A DNA stretch of 64,000 nucleotides, from contig JAHQRK010000013.1 of assembly GCA_019828595.1 (NCBI GenBank), positions 899,501-963,500 on the forward strand, written 5' to 3'. Positions 9,983-21,498 of this stretch are shown in pieces. A model generated the notes under the pieces. It was not told the DNA's origin. It did not search any database and saw nothing but the letters and a program-made list of their open reading frames with translations. Source of the DNA: Aphanomyces cochlioides. Lineage: Eukaryota; Oomycota; Saprolegniomycetes; Saprolegniales; Verrucalvaceae. Within the stretch, counting starts at the first letter, position 1. Every line of letters starts with the position of its first letter. The position numbers and the translations under genes are program-made.

Positions 9983-12555
9983 GGTTGTGCAGTCACTGAA
10001 ACTGAATTACCGGATTTACTTCGTTTCTTGTTCTCCCAATGCAAGCAGTTTGGGCTCAAACTAAACCCAACCAAATGTGATTTTTTCACTAAAGAGGTGG
10101 TTTGGTGTGGAAAACGAATGAGCGCAGAAGGAATAAGCCATGACCCCAATCGGATTATTGGATTATTGGAGTTGACACCACCACAAGATGGTCAACAGCT
10201 ACAACAATTTATTTGTGCGTTGAATTGGATGCGGCAGTCTCTTCCACAATTTAATCAACTCATTGATCCCTTGCAGAAATTACTCGAGATTATTTGCGTG
10301 GCTGCTGGTAGTAGAAAAAAGACACGACTTGCACGTTTTCGTCTGATTGAGTATGGGTGGTCAACTGAGCACGTTACCGCTTTCAATAAATGCAAGGACG
10401 CACTACAATCGTTAGTTACCCTTGCGCATCCAGACCCCTCGAAAACAATATGCCTTTATACTGATGCGAGCAACGAGTTTTGGGGAGCAGTAGTGACCCA
10501 AATACCTCCGGCTGATGAGGAGGTTGACCTAGTAACCAGCGACACGAGCCGCTTGCTTTTCTAAGTGGTTCATTCAAAAAGGCATCTCTCCGATGGAGTA
10601 CAATTGAAAAGGAAGGCTATGCGATTGTGACAGCCTGCAAACGTCTGGACTATATATTGCAACGGCCAGGTGGATTCGTCATCTACACTGATCACCGAAA
10701 CTTGAAGTTCATATTTTCTCCAGACCCAGCTCCTAATGTTCCTCGATACGTGGCAGATAAATTAGCTCGCTGGGCAGTTGCTATGAGTGCTTTCCAATAC
10801 AGAATTGAGCACATTCCTGGCGAAAGTAATGTCTGGGGGGATCTACTGTCTCGATGGGGAATTAGGGGAGCAACTGAATCAAATGCAGCTGTGTGGACAG
10901 GAGATGATACGGACAAGACAATACGCTCACAGCTCCGTCGCCTGGTGAAATTACCATTACCTATTCTATCTCCCTTGCAAAACAATTTTGCGTGGCCCTC
11001 ACTGGACACAATTCGACAAGTTCAGGAAGATCACGTAGCTGAACGAGACAGGGTGAGTCAGCATATTGAGGTAGATGAACGCGACCGCGTTAGTCAAATT
11101 GATGGACTAATCTGGATCCCTGCTAATGCAATGGATTTGCAACTATCCTTGCTCGTGATTGCCCACGCTGGGTCGATGGGCCATCGTGGAGTGGTAGCAA
11201 CAAAATCTGCCATTATGAGTCAGTTCACATGGCGTGGAATTGGTGACGATGTAGAACTGTTTGTGCGGAATTGTTTGCAGTGCATGTGTACTGGTGCCGG
11301 CGTGGTTCCAAGACCACTGGGGGAATCATTGCATGCTGTGGAACCCAACAAACTTATTCATTGCGACTTCTTATCAATGCCAGGTGGCTATATACATGTT
11401 ATTTTGGACGATGCGTCTAAATTATGCCTGTTGACGTATCACGAGGGCTGCAAGGCTACCGATGGCGTAGCAGCCATGCAGCATTGGTTTTCAATATTTG
11501 GGATAGTGGAAAATTGGGTCTCTGACCAAGTTCCTCATTACAAAAATGAGGTAGTCAATGAACTCCGTCGAATATATGGATGTGGACACCACTTTACACC
11601 AGCGCATTGCCCCTGGGTTAATGGTACGGTCGAAGTCATGATGCGTAGCATAAACAAAACATTCAAAACTATGCTGTTGGAATTGAAACTACCTCAAGAT
11701 ATGTGGCCATCGCTCATTCCAGTCGTTCAACATGCGTTGAACCACACACCAAGCTCAAAATTGAACGGTGTGGCCCCAATCACTGCGATGACACAACTAC
11801 CACAAAGCAATGCTCTATCTTCTTTCTTAGCGAATGATGAAATAAAGGAAATTTCAGCAGAGCAACTAGAACATTGGCGTCAAACGTGCATTAAAGAACT
11901 GAGTGAAGCCCGTGAGAATTTACACCGCCAGTTAGCGTCGTCAGCAGCAGAAAAGCGGGATAAAGAGCGCAATCGACGAAATAATAAGAAGGGAGTGCGA
12001 CAAATCCGTCTCTCAATCGGTGATTATGTACTCGTTGGCAAAGTTACGCAGTCTTTTGCAGCAAAGCTACAAGTACAATGGCTTGGACCCCGCAGAATCG
12101 TGGATACATTATCTGACTGGATCTACCATGTTGAGGATCTCAGAGACAAAACGCGCACATTGCATCATATTTCACGACTTAAGCTTTTTGCCGCATTCGA
12201 TTTGGATGTCATTCAAGACCTCCTTGACAATGTAGCATATGTCGAAGGCGGTCATCTAGTCGAACAGGTTGTTGACTGTCGTTTTGATAGACAGCAAAAG
12301 TCATGGATGATTTTAGTGAAATGGTTTGGGCTCGATGAGATTGAGAAATCATGGTAACCAGTCCAAAACCTCCTGGAGGATGTCCCCGCACTTGTCCACA
12401 GCTTTTTGGATGAAAAAGGAGAGACGAACCCCAATGTGAGAAGACTCCGCGCAGTGGTCAAAGCCATCGAGCCTCGGCAAAGTATCCCTGCGAAGACCAA
12501 TGCACGGAAGAAGAACAAGAAGACTCATGTGCATTTCGGGGGAACTGATGTGTAG
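9983..12555 (+). pseudogene. pol: Gypsy-2 Pol, part 2 (RT end, RNase H, integrase, chromodomain-like tail)
   Basis: Pol resumes directly after the TA duplication (GCAVTETELPDLLRFL). It contains the RT thumb/connection, then RNase H (YTDASNEFWGAVV; TDHRNLKFIF). The frame is lost by an apparent 1-base deletion near 10545 and resumes in the frame open to 12357. The integrase has an HHCC finger (HAGSMGHRG to CLQCMC) and rve acids in HCDFLS, SDQVPHYK and NGTVEVMMRS. The chromodomain-like tail (WMILVKWFGLDEIEKSW) is interrupted by TAA at 12355, where paralogues usually carry a Glu codon. The reading frame then stays open for 65 codons and ends inside the LTR at 12555. Confidence 0.88.
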
Positions 12556-12786
12556 GTCTAGACTTCTGAACGAGTCTACCTACCACTTTATATGACATGC
12601 ACATTGCTTGTAAGCCTTTAGGATTCGTGTGAAGCAGTTACATTGGAGATCAGTTACATGATAGATATACCGAAGGGTCGTTTTACCGATAAGATGAAAT
12701 GCACCCAGTGTTTGTTATACTCTGTTGTTGCAGGCAGGCGCCTCAACTCGAAGCTGTCGTCTTAGGGAGGCCCCGAAGACACATCA
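12546..12786 (+). repeat. 3' LTR of Gypsy-2
   Basis: 241 bp, TGATGTGT...ACACATCA, preceded by the purine-rich GGGGGAAC and followed by the target duplication ACACC. Confidence 0.9.
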
Positions 12787-13043
12787 ACACCAAAGCAGCA
12801 TTGCGAGGTGGCAAATTGAATTTCCTACAACATTTTTACCGACAAGATCCTGGCATCTTTGAGGTGATTGATGAAGACGCTATCAGCTTATCAATACATG
12901 GGAAAAACCTGGAGCTGGTACAATGGTTGTGTGATGTTTTCGGACTCCAGTTTCCTCTTGATGTACATAAGAGAGTGGCTACATTGGAACAAAAATTTCT
13001 TGTGCATCGGTTGATGAAACGTAGCGGTTTGACAGCAACTTGA
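12787..13043 (+). pseudogene. ankyrin-repeat gene A, 3' end
   Basis: Directly after the 3' LTR the ankyrin family C-terminal region resumes (TKAALRGGKLNFLQHFYRQDPGIFEVIDED, LVQWLCDVFGLQFPLDV), in frame with the segment that preceded the LTR. It ends with a stop at 13041-13043. It corresponds to residues ~310-400 of the intact paralogue next door. Confidence 0.82.
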
Positions 13044-13440
13044 TCATGAAATATCATGATGAAATCGAGGTTGTGTTGCTGTAGGTTCCCATTGGTGAAA
13101 AGCTGCAAACAAGCTAATTCCCCTGAATGATCTCCCAACTCTTGATTGATTTGTGCTTTACGTTGAAATAGTAAAGCCGACAATTCCTCACAAACTGACT
13201 GTCGAGTCAATATGGCTTTCCCAAAATTTTGTCTTCGCATCAAACGAGGTAATGTCACCTGCTCGACCAAATACAATTACTACTCTGTAAAGTACATTTT
13301 ATCGTTACTACAGTAGTAACGATAAAATTCTTGGCCAATCATTGTCGATCGAATTTGCTTTGAAAGTGCTCGGTGGTGGAATTCGAACGACCCATATTGT
13401 TATTTTCAAACTAGCGGCCGTCTATCTATCGGATACAAGC
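13044..13440. other. intergenic, upstream region of ankyrin-repeat gene B
   Basis: No convincing gene. It holds a perfect 33-bp palindrome (13295-13327) about 115 bp before the ATG of gene B. Confidence 0.5.
13295..13327. repeat. perfect 16-bp-arm inverted repeat
   Basis: ATTTTATCGTTACTAC and its exact complement are separated by a single A. The position upstream of an ankyrin-repeat gene would suit an operator or cruciform, but it could also be a terminal piece of a small transposon. Function is unknown. Confidence 0.8.
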
Positions 13441-14709
13441 ATGGATGCCATTCGCGCCTCATTTGCCCTGCCTGAAGTCTGGTGTCACATTAGCTCATTT
13501 CAAGCTGGAATATATCAAGTTGTTTTACCATTCTATGGAGTTCAAGAGCCGCCTGCGAATCCACGTGAGTTCTACGACTGGCTAAAGCCATTTCAAGCCA
13601 AGCTAGATCATTATTATGCCGAGTATGGAACATCACAACTGCACAAGTTGGTTGGCTTTCATGCCAGAATGAAATACAAGCTATTCGTTGCAGCTATTGC
13701 AGCGAATGACGTCTCCTTGCTTCGATCACTTCATGCAAAATATAACCTCCGCAAGTCCTGGAGGAAATTACTCGATACCGCAGCAATATGTGGCAACTTG
13801 GAAGTACTGGTATATCTGCACGATGTATGCCATCTTGGTCGCTCAGTTTACGCCATGAATTTAGCTGCCGTATGTGGAGACTTGAACATTCTGAAGTATT
13901 TACACGCCAATCGGCTGGAAGATTGTACAACTGGGGCCATGGATGGGGCGGCAGAGTGTGGCAATTTGGAGATCCTCGAGTGGCTCCATGCAAATAGAAC
14001 GGAAGGTTGCACAAGTGACGCCATGGATTATGCTGCTCAAAATGGCTATCTGGCGGTCGTGCAATGGCTACACGACCGAGGATATCCGTGCAGTAAACTT
14101 GCCATGACGTTAGCCATTCAGAGAGGGCACTTCAAAGTCGTGGAATGGCTGCATATAAACCGCACTGAAGGCTGCCGCCCTAAATCCATCGACTCCTCTC
14201 TGACTTCACACGTGTCGCTGGACATGATATCATGGCTCTGTGTAAATCGAAGCGACATTGACCCCATCGCCATCTTTCAGTATGGCATTGTCCAATGCCG
14301 CAGTGATGTGGTAGATCTTCTCGTGGATAGATTTGGTATACCTTGGTCAAACGAAATCCCAGAGAATGCATTACGAAGTGGAAACATGCCAGTCCTCCAT
14401 TGGATCCACGATAGAAGCCCTGACATCTTTGCAGCAATGGGAGATAATGCCCTCAAAATCGCAGTGTGGGAAGAGAATTTGTCGCTTGTTCAATGGCTCT
14501 GCGACGATCTGGGGCTCGATTTTTCACACCACGTTCTCAAAGCCGCTGCAAAATGGGATCGCATGGACATTCTAAGTTGGTTGGTCGACACAGAGCGTTA
14601 TGACCGTCGTACAGTCGACTATTGCTTAACCTACTGTAAGCCTGGTATGGATTGTGGGACCGGTCGAGGCCGCGCAAGACAATATGGCTGGCATCCATCA
14701 TTCGAATAA
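13441..14709 (+). CDS. ankyrin-repeat protein B (422 aa)
   Basis: ATG 13441 is chosen because the conserved family N-terminus starts there (MDAIRASFALPEVW..ISSFQAGIY); upstream in-frame codons lack an ATG. Residues 1-~110 are the family-specific N-terminal region, including YYAEYGTSQLHKLV and AAIAANDVSLLRSLHAKYNL. Repeats of ~28 residues follow, with consensus EGC..-AMD-AA--GHL-V--WLH-NRT, to about residue 245. A C-terminal conserved region has DMISWLCVNRSDIDP, LLVDRFGIPWS and LVQWLCDDLGLDF. There is no signal peptide or membrane segment. The extreme C-terminus differs from paralogues and may be shifted. Probably an intracellular protein-interaction scaffold; the specific role is unknown. Confidence 0.8.
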   Translation: MDAIRASFALPEVWCHISSFQAGIYQVVLPFYGVQEPPANPREFYDWLKPFQAKLDHYYAEYGTSQLHKLVGFHARMKYKLFVAAIAANDVSLLRSLHAKYNLRKSWRKLLDTAAICGNLEVLVYLHDVCHLGRSVYAMNLAAVCGDLNILKYLHANRLEDCTTGAMDGAAECGNLEILEWLHANRTEGCTSDAMDYAAQNGYLAVVQWLHDRGYPCSKLAMTLAIQRGHFKVVEWLHINRTEGCRPKSIDSSLTSHVSLDMISWLCVNRSDIDPIAIFQYGIVQCRSDVVDLLVDRFGIPWSNEIPENALRSGNMPVLHWIHDRSPDIFAAMGDNALKIAVWEENLSLVQWLCDDLGLDFSHHVLKAAAKWDRMDILSWLVDTERYDRRTVDYCLTYCKPGMDCGTGRGRARQYGWHPSFE

Positions 14710-15026
14710 TCTTTTGACTCCTCAATACATTTTCTTGTTTCAAGAGCGGCCGCAGATCGATAAGTAAAACCCAAATAAGTTCTTCCGTCGCCCACTTGAA
14801 CGCACAGTCATGTGAGGCAAGTCCCATAGAAATATGCACTTGGTTGATCGAGACGAATCGGTTTGACTGGCAACCGCGCAGAGGTATCCATCCATCGAGA
14901 CGCCTTGTACCAAGTCGATCATTATGACGCTTCAAGCGCGATCTGCAAGCGAATACCGTTTGGATTAACTTTCACTCGAATTTAGTCCTTTTGGGTTCCT
15001 CAATGAACTTCTCAAGTGCAAGCTGG

Positions 15027-16224
15027 TCAGCACATTTCGTCTTGACCAAACTGTTGACGATCCTTTTCTTGAACCACGAACGGACTTTCTTTGAGTGCAT
15101 CAAGTGGAAACCCCATTCCGACACACAAAACATCACAGAGCCAGACTGCTCGCTCGACATCGCATTGTTTGACTGGTACGATCAGTGGGTTGTCATCCAT
15201 CGCTGCAAATATGGTAGGATCTCTTTGGTAGATCCACCGCAGATTCTCCATGCTGCCAGAATACAAGACTTCCTTCGTCAATTCAATGGACCAATTGATG
15301 CCAAGGTATTCCATGAGATATTCCAGTTAGAATATGTGATAGCATGTTTGACAAATGTCATGGGATCGAGGTCGCTGCGGACATGACAGAGCCATGCGAT
15401 GGCTTCAATAGCTCTGTTGTTTCTCGTCCAAGGACGAATGTGTCCACGACTGCATTTTCCCTTGCAATATGTTTGCAGCCACTGAACAACTGAGAGGTGT
15501 CCATTTTCAATTGCTGAATTCATGGCATGTTCACTGCAAGGGTATCCTCTTTCGTGTAGCCATTGTACGACGTTCAACATACCATGTCTACTAGCGAGTC
15601 TCATGGCAGTTTTTCCAATACCTTCAGTTCGCTGTCTGTGAAGGAATTCCAGAACGTCTAGATGACCATATTGAGCACTCCACGCCATGGCTCCAGTTGT
15701 ACATCTCTCTGTTCGATTCGCATGGAGAAACTTCACGATGTCTAGCCGCCCAAGACCGGCAGCTTTATCCATCGCATACGTTGTGCAGCCGGGAACTCGT
15801 GCAAATAGACCAGAACCTCCAAGCTTCCGTGGACTGCTGCGACATCGAGTAATTTACTTGAACACGAAAAGATGTCCAATTTTTCGTGGAGAGCGTTGAG
15901 TAAAGGCACATCTTTGGCTGCAATCGCAGCCAAAATGACATTTCTTTTCATCTCAGGAAGTCGTTGAATAAGTTGATTCAAACGTGTTGTTCCAAACTCG
16001 GCATAATACGCATTCAGTTTGTGGATCATAGAGTCCAGCCAATCGGTCCATAGATCGATGTCTTTTGGTTTTTCTTCAGCAGAAAGGAACGGTAGAATCT
16101 CTCGGTAAGTTCCTGGTTGAAATGCGCTCATCGAACTCCAAAATTCTGGTTGGAAGAGCGCGGAACGAATGACATCCATGAGTGCAGCTCCAAGGAAATG
16201 TGAAATTGACATTTCCTCTTTCAC
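15027..16224 (-). pseudogene. ankyrin-repeat gene C (two frameshifts)
   Basis: It begins at 16224 (or at the conserved MDVIRSALFQPEFW, ATG 16179) and reads the usual N-terminal region (YYAEFGTTRLNQLIQRLPEMK, AAIAAKDVPLLNALHEKLDIF). The first frame is lost near 15775 in the first repeat. Repeats continue in a second frame (KFLHANRTERC, EFLHRQRTEG, QWLHERGYPCSEHAM). A second break near 15300 precedes the C-terminal region (YLGINWS, YQRDPTIFAAMDDN). Each break is explained by a one- or two-base indel, so this is a recent pseudogene, or the sequence contains indel errors. Confidence 0.8.
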
Positions 16225-16986
16225 GTGGCTGCGTGGTTGGCGTGAATGAAGGGTGTAAGCAATGATGATTGCAGTGCGTTAATGATGGGTCGGAAGAAAC
16301 AGCAGATTTGCATGGCACACCGCATCCAATGCTGCAGGAAGACTTGGTACAGCCATCACTTCGCTCGTCATTTGACGATTATTTTGATATGTCGTTGTGC
16401 TAGACGATCGCGCAACTACAGCACTAAAAATTCCAGTCTAAAATACATCACAACCCACTCAATGACACGTGATAAATGTAGCTCCAAGTCTAGGAGCTGC
16501 ACTTACCACAATTAATACTCGACGCTTGAGTCTCTGGCTAACAGCTGATCAAATAGACTTCGACATCAGAGACAGCATCATGCATCAATCGTCGGGTCAT
16601 CGGAATGACCCGATGCAGCTTAATAACTTCCATGGCACGAATGCGGTCGCGCTTTCATAAAGGGTAGGCCAAATGAAGATATGAGCGAGTCTTGGCAATT
16701 ATGCACTTCTCTTATTTGAGCAGGCAAACGCGTCATATATTAGGCGTTGGGAGAAAAGGATTGCTCGCTGTACACCTGCCACGATAAACAGCACTAAGGC
16801 GACTTCTCGTCATTGTCCTCCATGTGAAGCAATCAAGCCGCCAGGTTATTGTCCACATCCTACTTGCTTACAGGGAATTGTTTCGATTAATTAGTCAAAA
16901 ACATTTTACGTGGACATTTGTACCTTTCTACAGAGAACGCTTAATGTCACGACTTGCTTGGTTTTGACTCCTCGGGGGTTCTTTGG
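16225..16986. other. intergenic, between ankyrin-repeat genes C and D
   Basis: No gene recognised. A small hairpin (CGGGTCAT, 4-base loop, ATGACCCG) lies near 16590. The sequence otherwise looks like unremarkable spacer containing the upstream region of gene C. Confidence 0.45.
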
Positions 16987-17922
16987 TCATATTTCAGCAA
17001 TCACGTCGCTCGACCAAGTGACTCCAAATCGATCCATTAAAAGCCCCATCAAGTCAATGCGATTACTTCTCGCAGCGTCTTTTAGCATCCGTTCTGGATC
17101 AACGTCAGATCGATTCACGATGAGCCACTCGACAAGTTCTTTCGGCGTCCCCTTGTTGATTCCCACGGAGAAACAACCTTCACTTCGCTTCTCATGTATC
17201 CATTGCACCACCGAGAGGTTTCCGCCTGTAATAGCGTAGACCATCGTGAATGGACTGCAGTCGTATTCTCTGGCATGCAACCACTGGACGACTTGCAAAT
17301 GACCATTGCGAGCCGCATGGTCCATGGCATAATTCGAACAGCCTTCACTTCGATTTCCATCGAGCCATTTGACGACGTCCAAGTGGCCATGCTCAGCCGC
17401 AACATCCATGGCTCGTACTGTGCATCCTTCAGTTCGATTGGCATGGAGAAACTGGATCACATCCAAGTGTCCATTCTTGGCTGCCATCTCCATCGCGCTT
17501 TGACCACAACCAGGATGCTCCAACTCGTGCAAAAATACCACAGCTTCCAAACTGCCACACCGCGACGCATGGCTTAGCAGTTTTCTGCCACATGACATGA
17601 GATTCAAGAGTTCGTGAAGTACTTTCAGGAGCGGGACGTCGTTGGCAGCAACTGCAGCCATGAAGAGATAGTCCTTCATGTTTGGAAGATGCTCGACCAA
17701 CTGAAGCACACAAGCGGTTCCATACTCGGCATACCATGGGTCGAGTTTGCTCTGGAGATCGAGAACCCATGTCTGAAAAGTCGTGTCACTGGGCGATTTG
17801 ATGCCAATAAACGGGAGAACAATGCGCTGTCTTCCATTTTGAAAGGAGGTGATCACATGCCAGAGTTCAGGAAGGAAGAAGATCGTGCAGAGCCGAGGCA
17901 TCATGTTTTCAAATGCGATCAT
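16987..17922 (-). pseudogene. ankyrin-repeat gene D, 3'-truncated (311 aa)
   Basis: Uninterrupted frame from ATG 17922: MIAFENMMPRLCTIFFLPELW, then YAEYGTACVLQLVEHLPNMK and AAVAANDVPLLKVLHELLNL. About six 28-residue repeats follow, the clearest being QFLHANRTEGC, KWLDGNRSEGC and QWLHAREYDC. It stops just after LLMDRFGVTWSSDVIAEI, where family members continue ~100 residues, so the last part is missing. It could still make a stable repeat protein. Confidence 0.75.
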
Positions 17923-18685
17923 TCATTGACGAACATTGCACGGAATCGACACATTGAACTTTATCACTTCACTTTGAATCAAATATCGATGGATCAAGTT
18001 GGAATTGTTATCGGTGACACAGTTGAGATGGAAAAAAGAAGACGCAAGCCTACCGGTGTGGTCGTTGGATATGCGCGCGAAGGCCATGAAGCGAAGTCAA
18101 AAGCTAGCGAGGAGAATAAAGTCCAATGGATGGCAGAGTCGAATATTGGCCCAGAGACGAGTTGTGGATCGGGTAGCTATTAGCCACGGATGCCAAGAGC
18201 GACATGACTTGAAGAAGATCAGCAGGAAGGACATGTGCAAGCGACGAGGTTGAAGCTTCCTTGCATTCAACAACACTCAATCGAGAATGGCAAGAGTTCT
18301 CTTCGTAGACATCACCAGAGGCTTGGACAATTTGATTGAGCTAGCACCACAAAAGTGCTCTGAATGCGTGAGTTTGGGAGGCTTCAAGTCTTTGCGCATT
18401 CGCACTGCAGCAGAGTCGTGAAACGGACCACATGAACGACATGAATGCGGCCTTCGTACGAGACCCACGTAGTCAAACGACAACTTGATAATATTCACGC
18501 TTGACTGTCACCTTGACTCTTCTTGGTCAATCATGGCTGCGTTCTACATGGTGCAGCCACAGAGGAACATCCGTTTGGAAGGTCTTTGTTCGATACATGA
18601 ACTTGTGGATGAATTCAAGCGAAGGTGGAGCACAATGCGCCAGTAGAAGTCGCTGTGTGGAGGCTTTCAGCTCACTTGGTAGCAC
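17923..18685. other. region without a confident gene
   Basis: Upstream of gene D; only short, unsupported frames. The 18500-18685 part may carry decayed C-terminal codons of the ankyrin relic that follows on the minus strand. Confidence 0.4.
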
Positions 18686-19307
18686 TCATGACCAAGAGTA
18701 TACAACTGCGACTACCACGACGTTTGACAAAGAGATGAAGAGTTGCTGCCGCGAGGGCTCTGTCAAAGCTGGATTTTTTCGATGGATCCACGAGTGAATA
18801 GTCAAGTTGCCCGTTTGAGCGGCTTCGACAGCCAAGTCACTTGACCAAGGAACGTCAAATCGATCAACCAAGAGATTTGAAATGTCGATGCAGTTATCAA
18901 GGGCGGCTTCTTTTTTTATTTCAATGGAATCAACATCGCATCGGTTGGCCATGAGCCATTAGATCATGAGTTTGGCTGTTGCAAAGTCAGCTCAATGTAG
19001 AAATAACGTCGGACCTAGTCTCGTGGAAATATTAGACCACCGACAAGTGTCCAAATCGAATGGTATAGCTCAGGATGTATTCACTGCAGTCGTACCCTTT
19101 GGCGTTTGGCCACTGTACGAAGTCCAAATCACCATTGTGAGCCGCGTCGCTCATCGCATGGAATGAACAACCTTCACTTCGATTCGCATCAAGCCACTGA
19201 AGGACTTGCAAGTGACCGCGCTGAGCACCGAGATCCATTGCTCGCTTTGTGCATCCTTCCGGTCGATTGGCATGGAGAAACTTGATTGTGCTCATTCTTC
19301 GCTGCAT
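18686..19307 (-). pseudogene. ankyrin-repeat relic E
   Basis: On the minus strand 19307-19032 encodes repeats (KFLHANRPEGCTKRAMDLGAQ, QWLDANRSEGCSFHAM). In another frame 18952-18686 encodes the post-repeat region (DISNLLVDRFDVPWSSDLAVEAAQTGNL). The N-terminal half is absent beyond ~19310. A truncated, frameshifted copy. Confidence 0.75.
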
Positions 19308-21498
19308 AGTTGATCGTATACTGACTACAACCCAACGTATTGTGATTTCCGTCCAAATTTGCCATTCACAAGAAAATGTCGGATAAAATATGACGAAATA
19401 TCGGAATTGTCGGAAAAATAGTCGACCCTTTTCCGATAATATTTTTGTGATGGGTATACAAATCTCAAGTCATAGAGATATTACACATGAAATTGTCGGA
19501 AAGATAATCGGTGCTATTTGATTGGTAGTTAATATAAATTCTACAGGCAGTCGTTGCCATCAAAAAGGGATTTCATGCTCCACAATTTCAAGGTGAAAAT
19601 TACAAGCCCCATGCAGCTATTACGATGACTCTAAACGTCTCGTAGTTAATTGTTATCAACATGACTATTGATCTAATTTAAATGAATTGAAATAAGCTTT
19701 CAAGTGCCGGTGCTTGTGTAGGTTGAATTGCTGTCCAAATATCTTTGGAACTATTGAATCACAAATAAACGAGTGGGGTTTATCTGAATACATTGTATGT
19801 AGGATTGACATGCATTAGTACCTCTGCATTCCTTTAAAATGTTCGTTATCCTCTCAGACAAGGAGTCATTTTACCATTTTAGAATCTCAACCTTGTTGAT
19901 CAAACTGCATTACGTTTGCAGACAAACTCAATTACTTTAGCTTGCAACTGAATAATAATATTTTATCTTTAATCGAGTGCAACATCTCAAAGCTCCCTTT
20001 TGCGCTAGAATTGTAGGACATCATGCTATTCAACACATATACTTAAAGTCTCTCTCTAATTCAATATCGCTTCAATTCACTACTCTGACGGGATGTAAAA
20101 CACGTCAAAATACTCACTATTTGAAAATAGTGGCTGTGATGCATGTCGCTGCCTGATATTTGGCTCACATGAACTCCATGAATAACTTAAACCTCAGAAA
20201 TGTCCAAGGCCATCATGACATTCAATAATATTAACCAATCACATCACCAACGTATCAATTCCGAAACCTCGTCCGACAAATTCCCAGTACAATACAATTT
20301 CAGGCGATATATCCAATCGCCTGGAAATCGTCTGGACAATATGATTGGCTAAGAATAATCGTACTATCAATTGATTGGCTGAAAACTGACCTAAGTTTAA
20401 GAGAGAAAAGCTGCAAATCTCACGCCATCTCAATGACTCTCAACAATCTTCCACAGCGACCCCACCTCGAAGAGAATTCCACGTTATTCAGCGCTCCTCA
20501 CGTTGAGCGCACAACGAGTGGAGAGGCCTCTGGCCTCGCCAGCGCGGCGACGAAGCTTCGTCGATTTCGTGTACCATCCCGACCATCCCAATCAAGGCTT
20601 CAACCATAGGTCAAAATAACCTTCTAAAATTGATATTTGTATTATATTTCGGAGATCTGGCGATTTGCCGGCGGTTGATTCAACCAATCGCCGGAGGAAA
20701 TTTTGAGTAGAAAGCACAATACCAAGGGTTGAGTTAATATTGAATCGTGGTAATGCATTGATCATCTCTCTCTTCATGGATCGGGATTGCTTGGATGGGA
20801 AGAAAGGGTCGAATATGCATTGTAGTACTCTTTAAATCGAGTGTCAGCAAGCGTGAGATCTACTCATTTGGAAAATAGTTTCGAAAGTCTCATGAATATC
20901 CTCGTGATGTTTGATCTTGTTATCTTTTGGTTATTTCAACTGCAACCATCAGTTCAGTCAGTATTGGCATTCTCTGGAAAATTCAATCCACCTGCAGTAG
21001 GACTGGAATAAATAGTACTTGGCACTCTCTCTCCAATGTCCTCCGTTCAAATCGACCGATGGCTCACTAATTCCGTCAAAGGTGCTGTCGATGAGTTTGC
21101 GAGATTGAGAGATTTTGCCATGTCGGCTCGATTTAATGCTCTCAATTATGTCAAGAGCCTTTTGTTGTTATCTATGACGAGATGCGGTTGCGATTGATAT
21201 CTTCAGCCAAGGCTTCTGAAGAGGCACCAACTGGGTTGTGAACTGAGGCTGTAGAATGTCAAGAGCTTCATCGCCAGCGAAAAAGATCCCATGGTCAAGT
21301 TGATGCCATTGGTGTGGTAAGAAACATAAGAATTATTACCTCGAGAACAGCAAATCAACCCAGCACTTGAAGAAATATCAAGATTTCGTGGAACAGTCAA
21401 CGGATTATCGAATTGTCCACTCTTCCCGACGAGGCAGACTTGCGTATGACACCAATCTTTACTTGCATTCATGCTGTTGGTGCTGCGGTCAAAGCACA
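19308..21498. other. AT-rich gene desert (2.2 kb)
   Basis: Contains no frame with recognisable domains. Several short direct and inverted matches of the type CCAATC...GATTGG occur between 20230 and 20710, suggesting remnants of small inverted-repeat elements, but I cannot define ends or target duplications. Confidence 0.45.

Larger units (their letters stand above)
5216..12786 (+). mobile_element. Ty3/gypsy LTR retrotransposon Gypsy-2, interrupted by a Tc1/mariner element
   Basis: LTRs of 241 bp begin TGATGTGT and end ACACATCA, giving matched inverted ends. The coding region has Gag, protease, RT, RNase H, integrase and a chromodomain-like tail. The element sits inside ankyrin-repeat gene A with a 5-bp target duplication ACACC. 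The first 89 bp of the 5' LTR are displaced by an inversion. A Tc1/mariner element (8448-9980) splits the RT. There are several frameshifts and a nonsense codon, so this copy is dead, although near-identical LTRs suggest insertion was not very ancient. It is a different family from Gypsy-1: the RT catalytic box is WLDD rather than YMDD. Confidence 0.92.

Noticed and set aside
12699..12786. Apparent start of the ankyrin 3' frame
   Set aside because: These codons are LTR sequence; the same frame opens in the 5' LTR at 5280. The ankyrin gene resumes at 12787.
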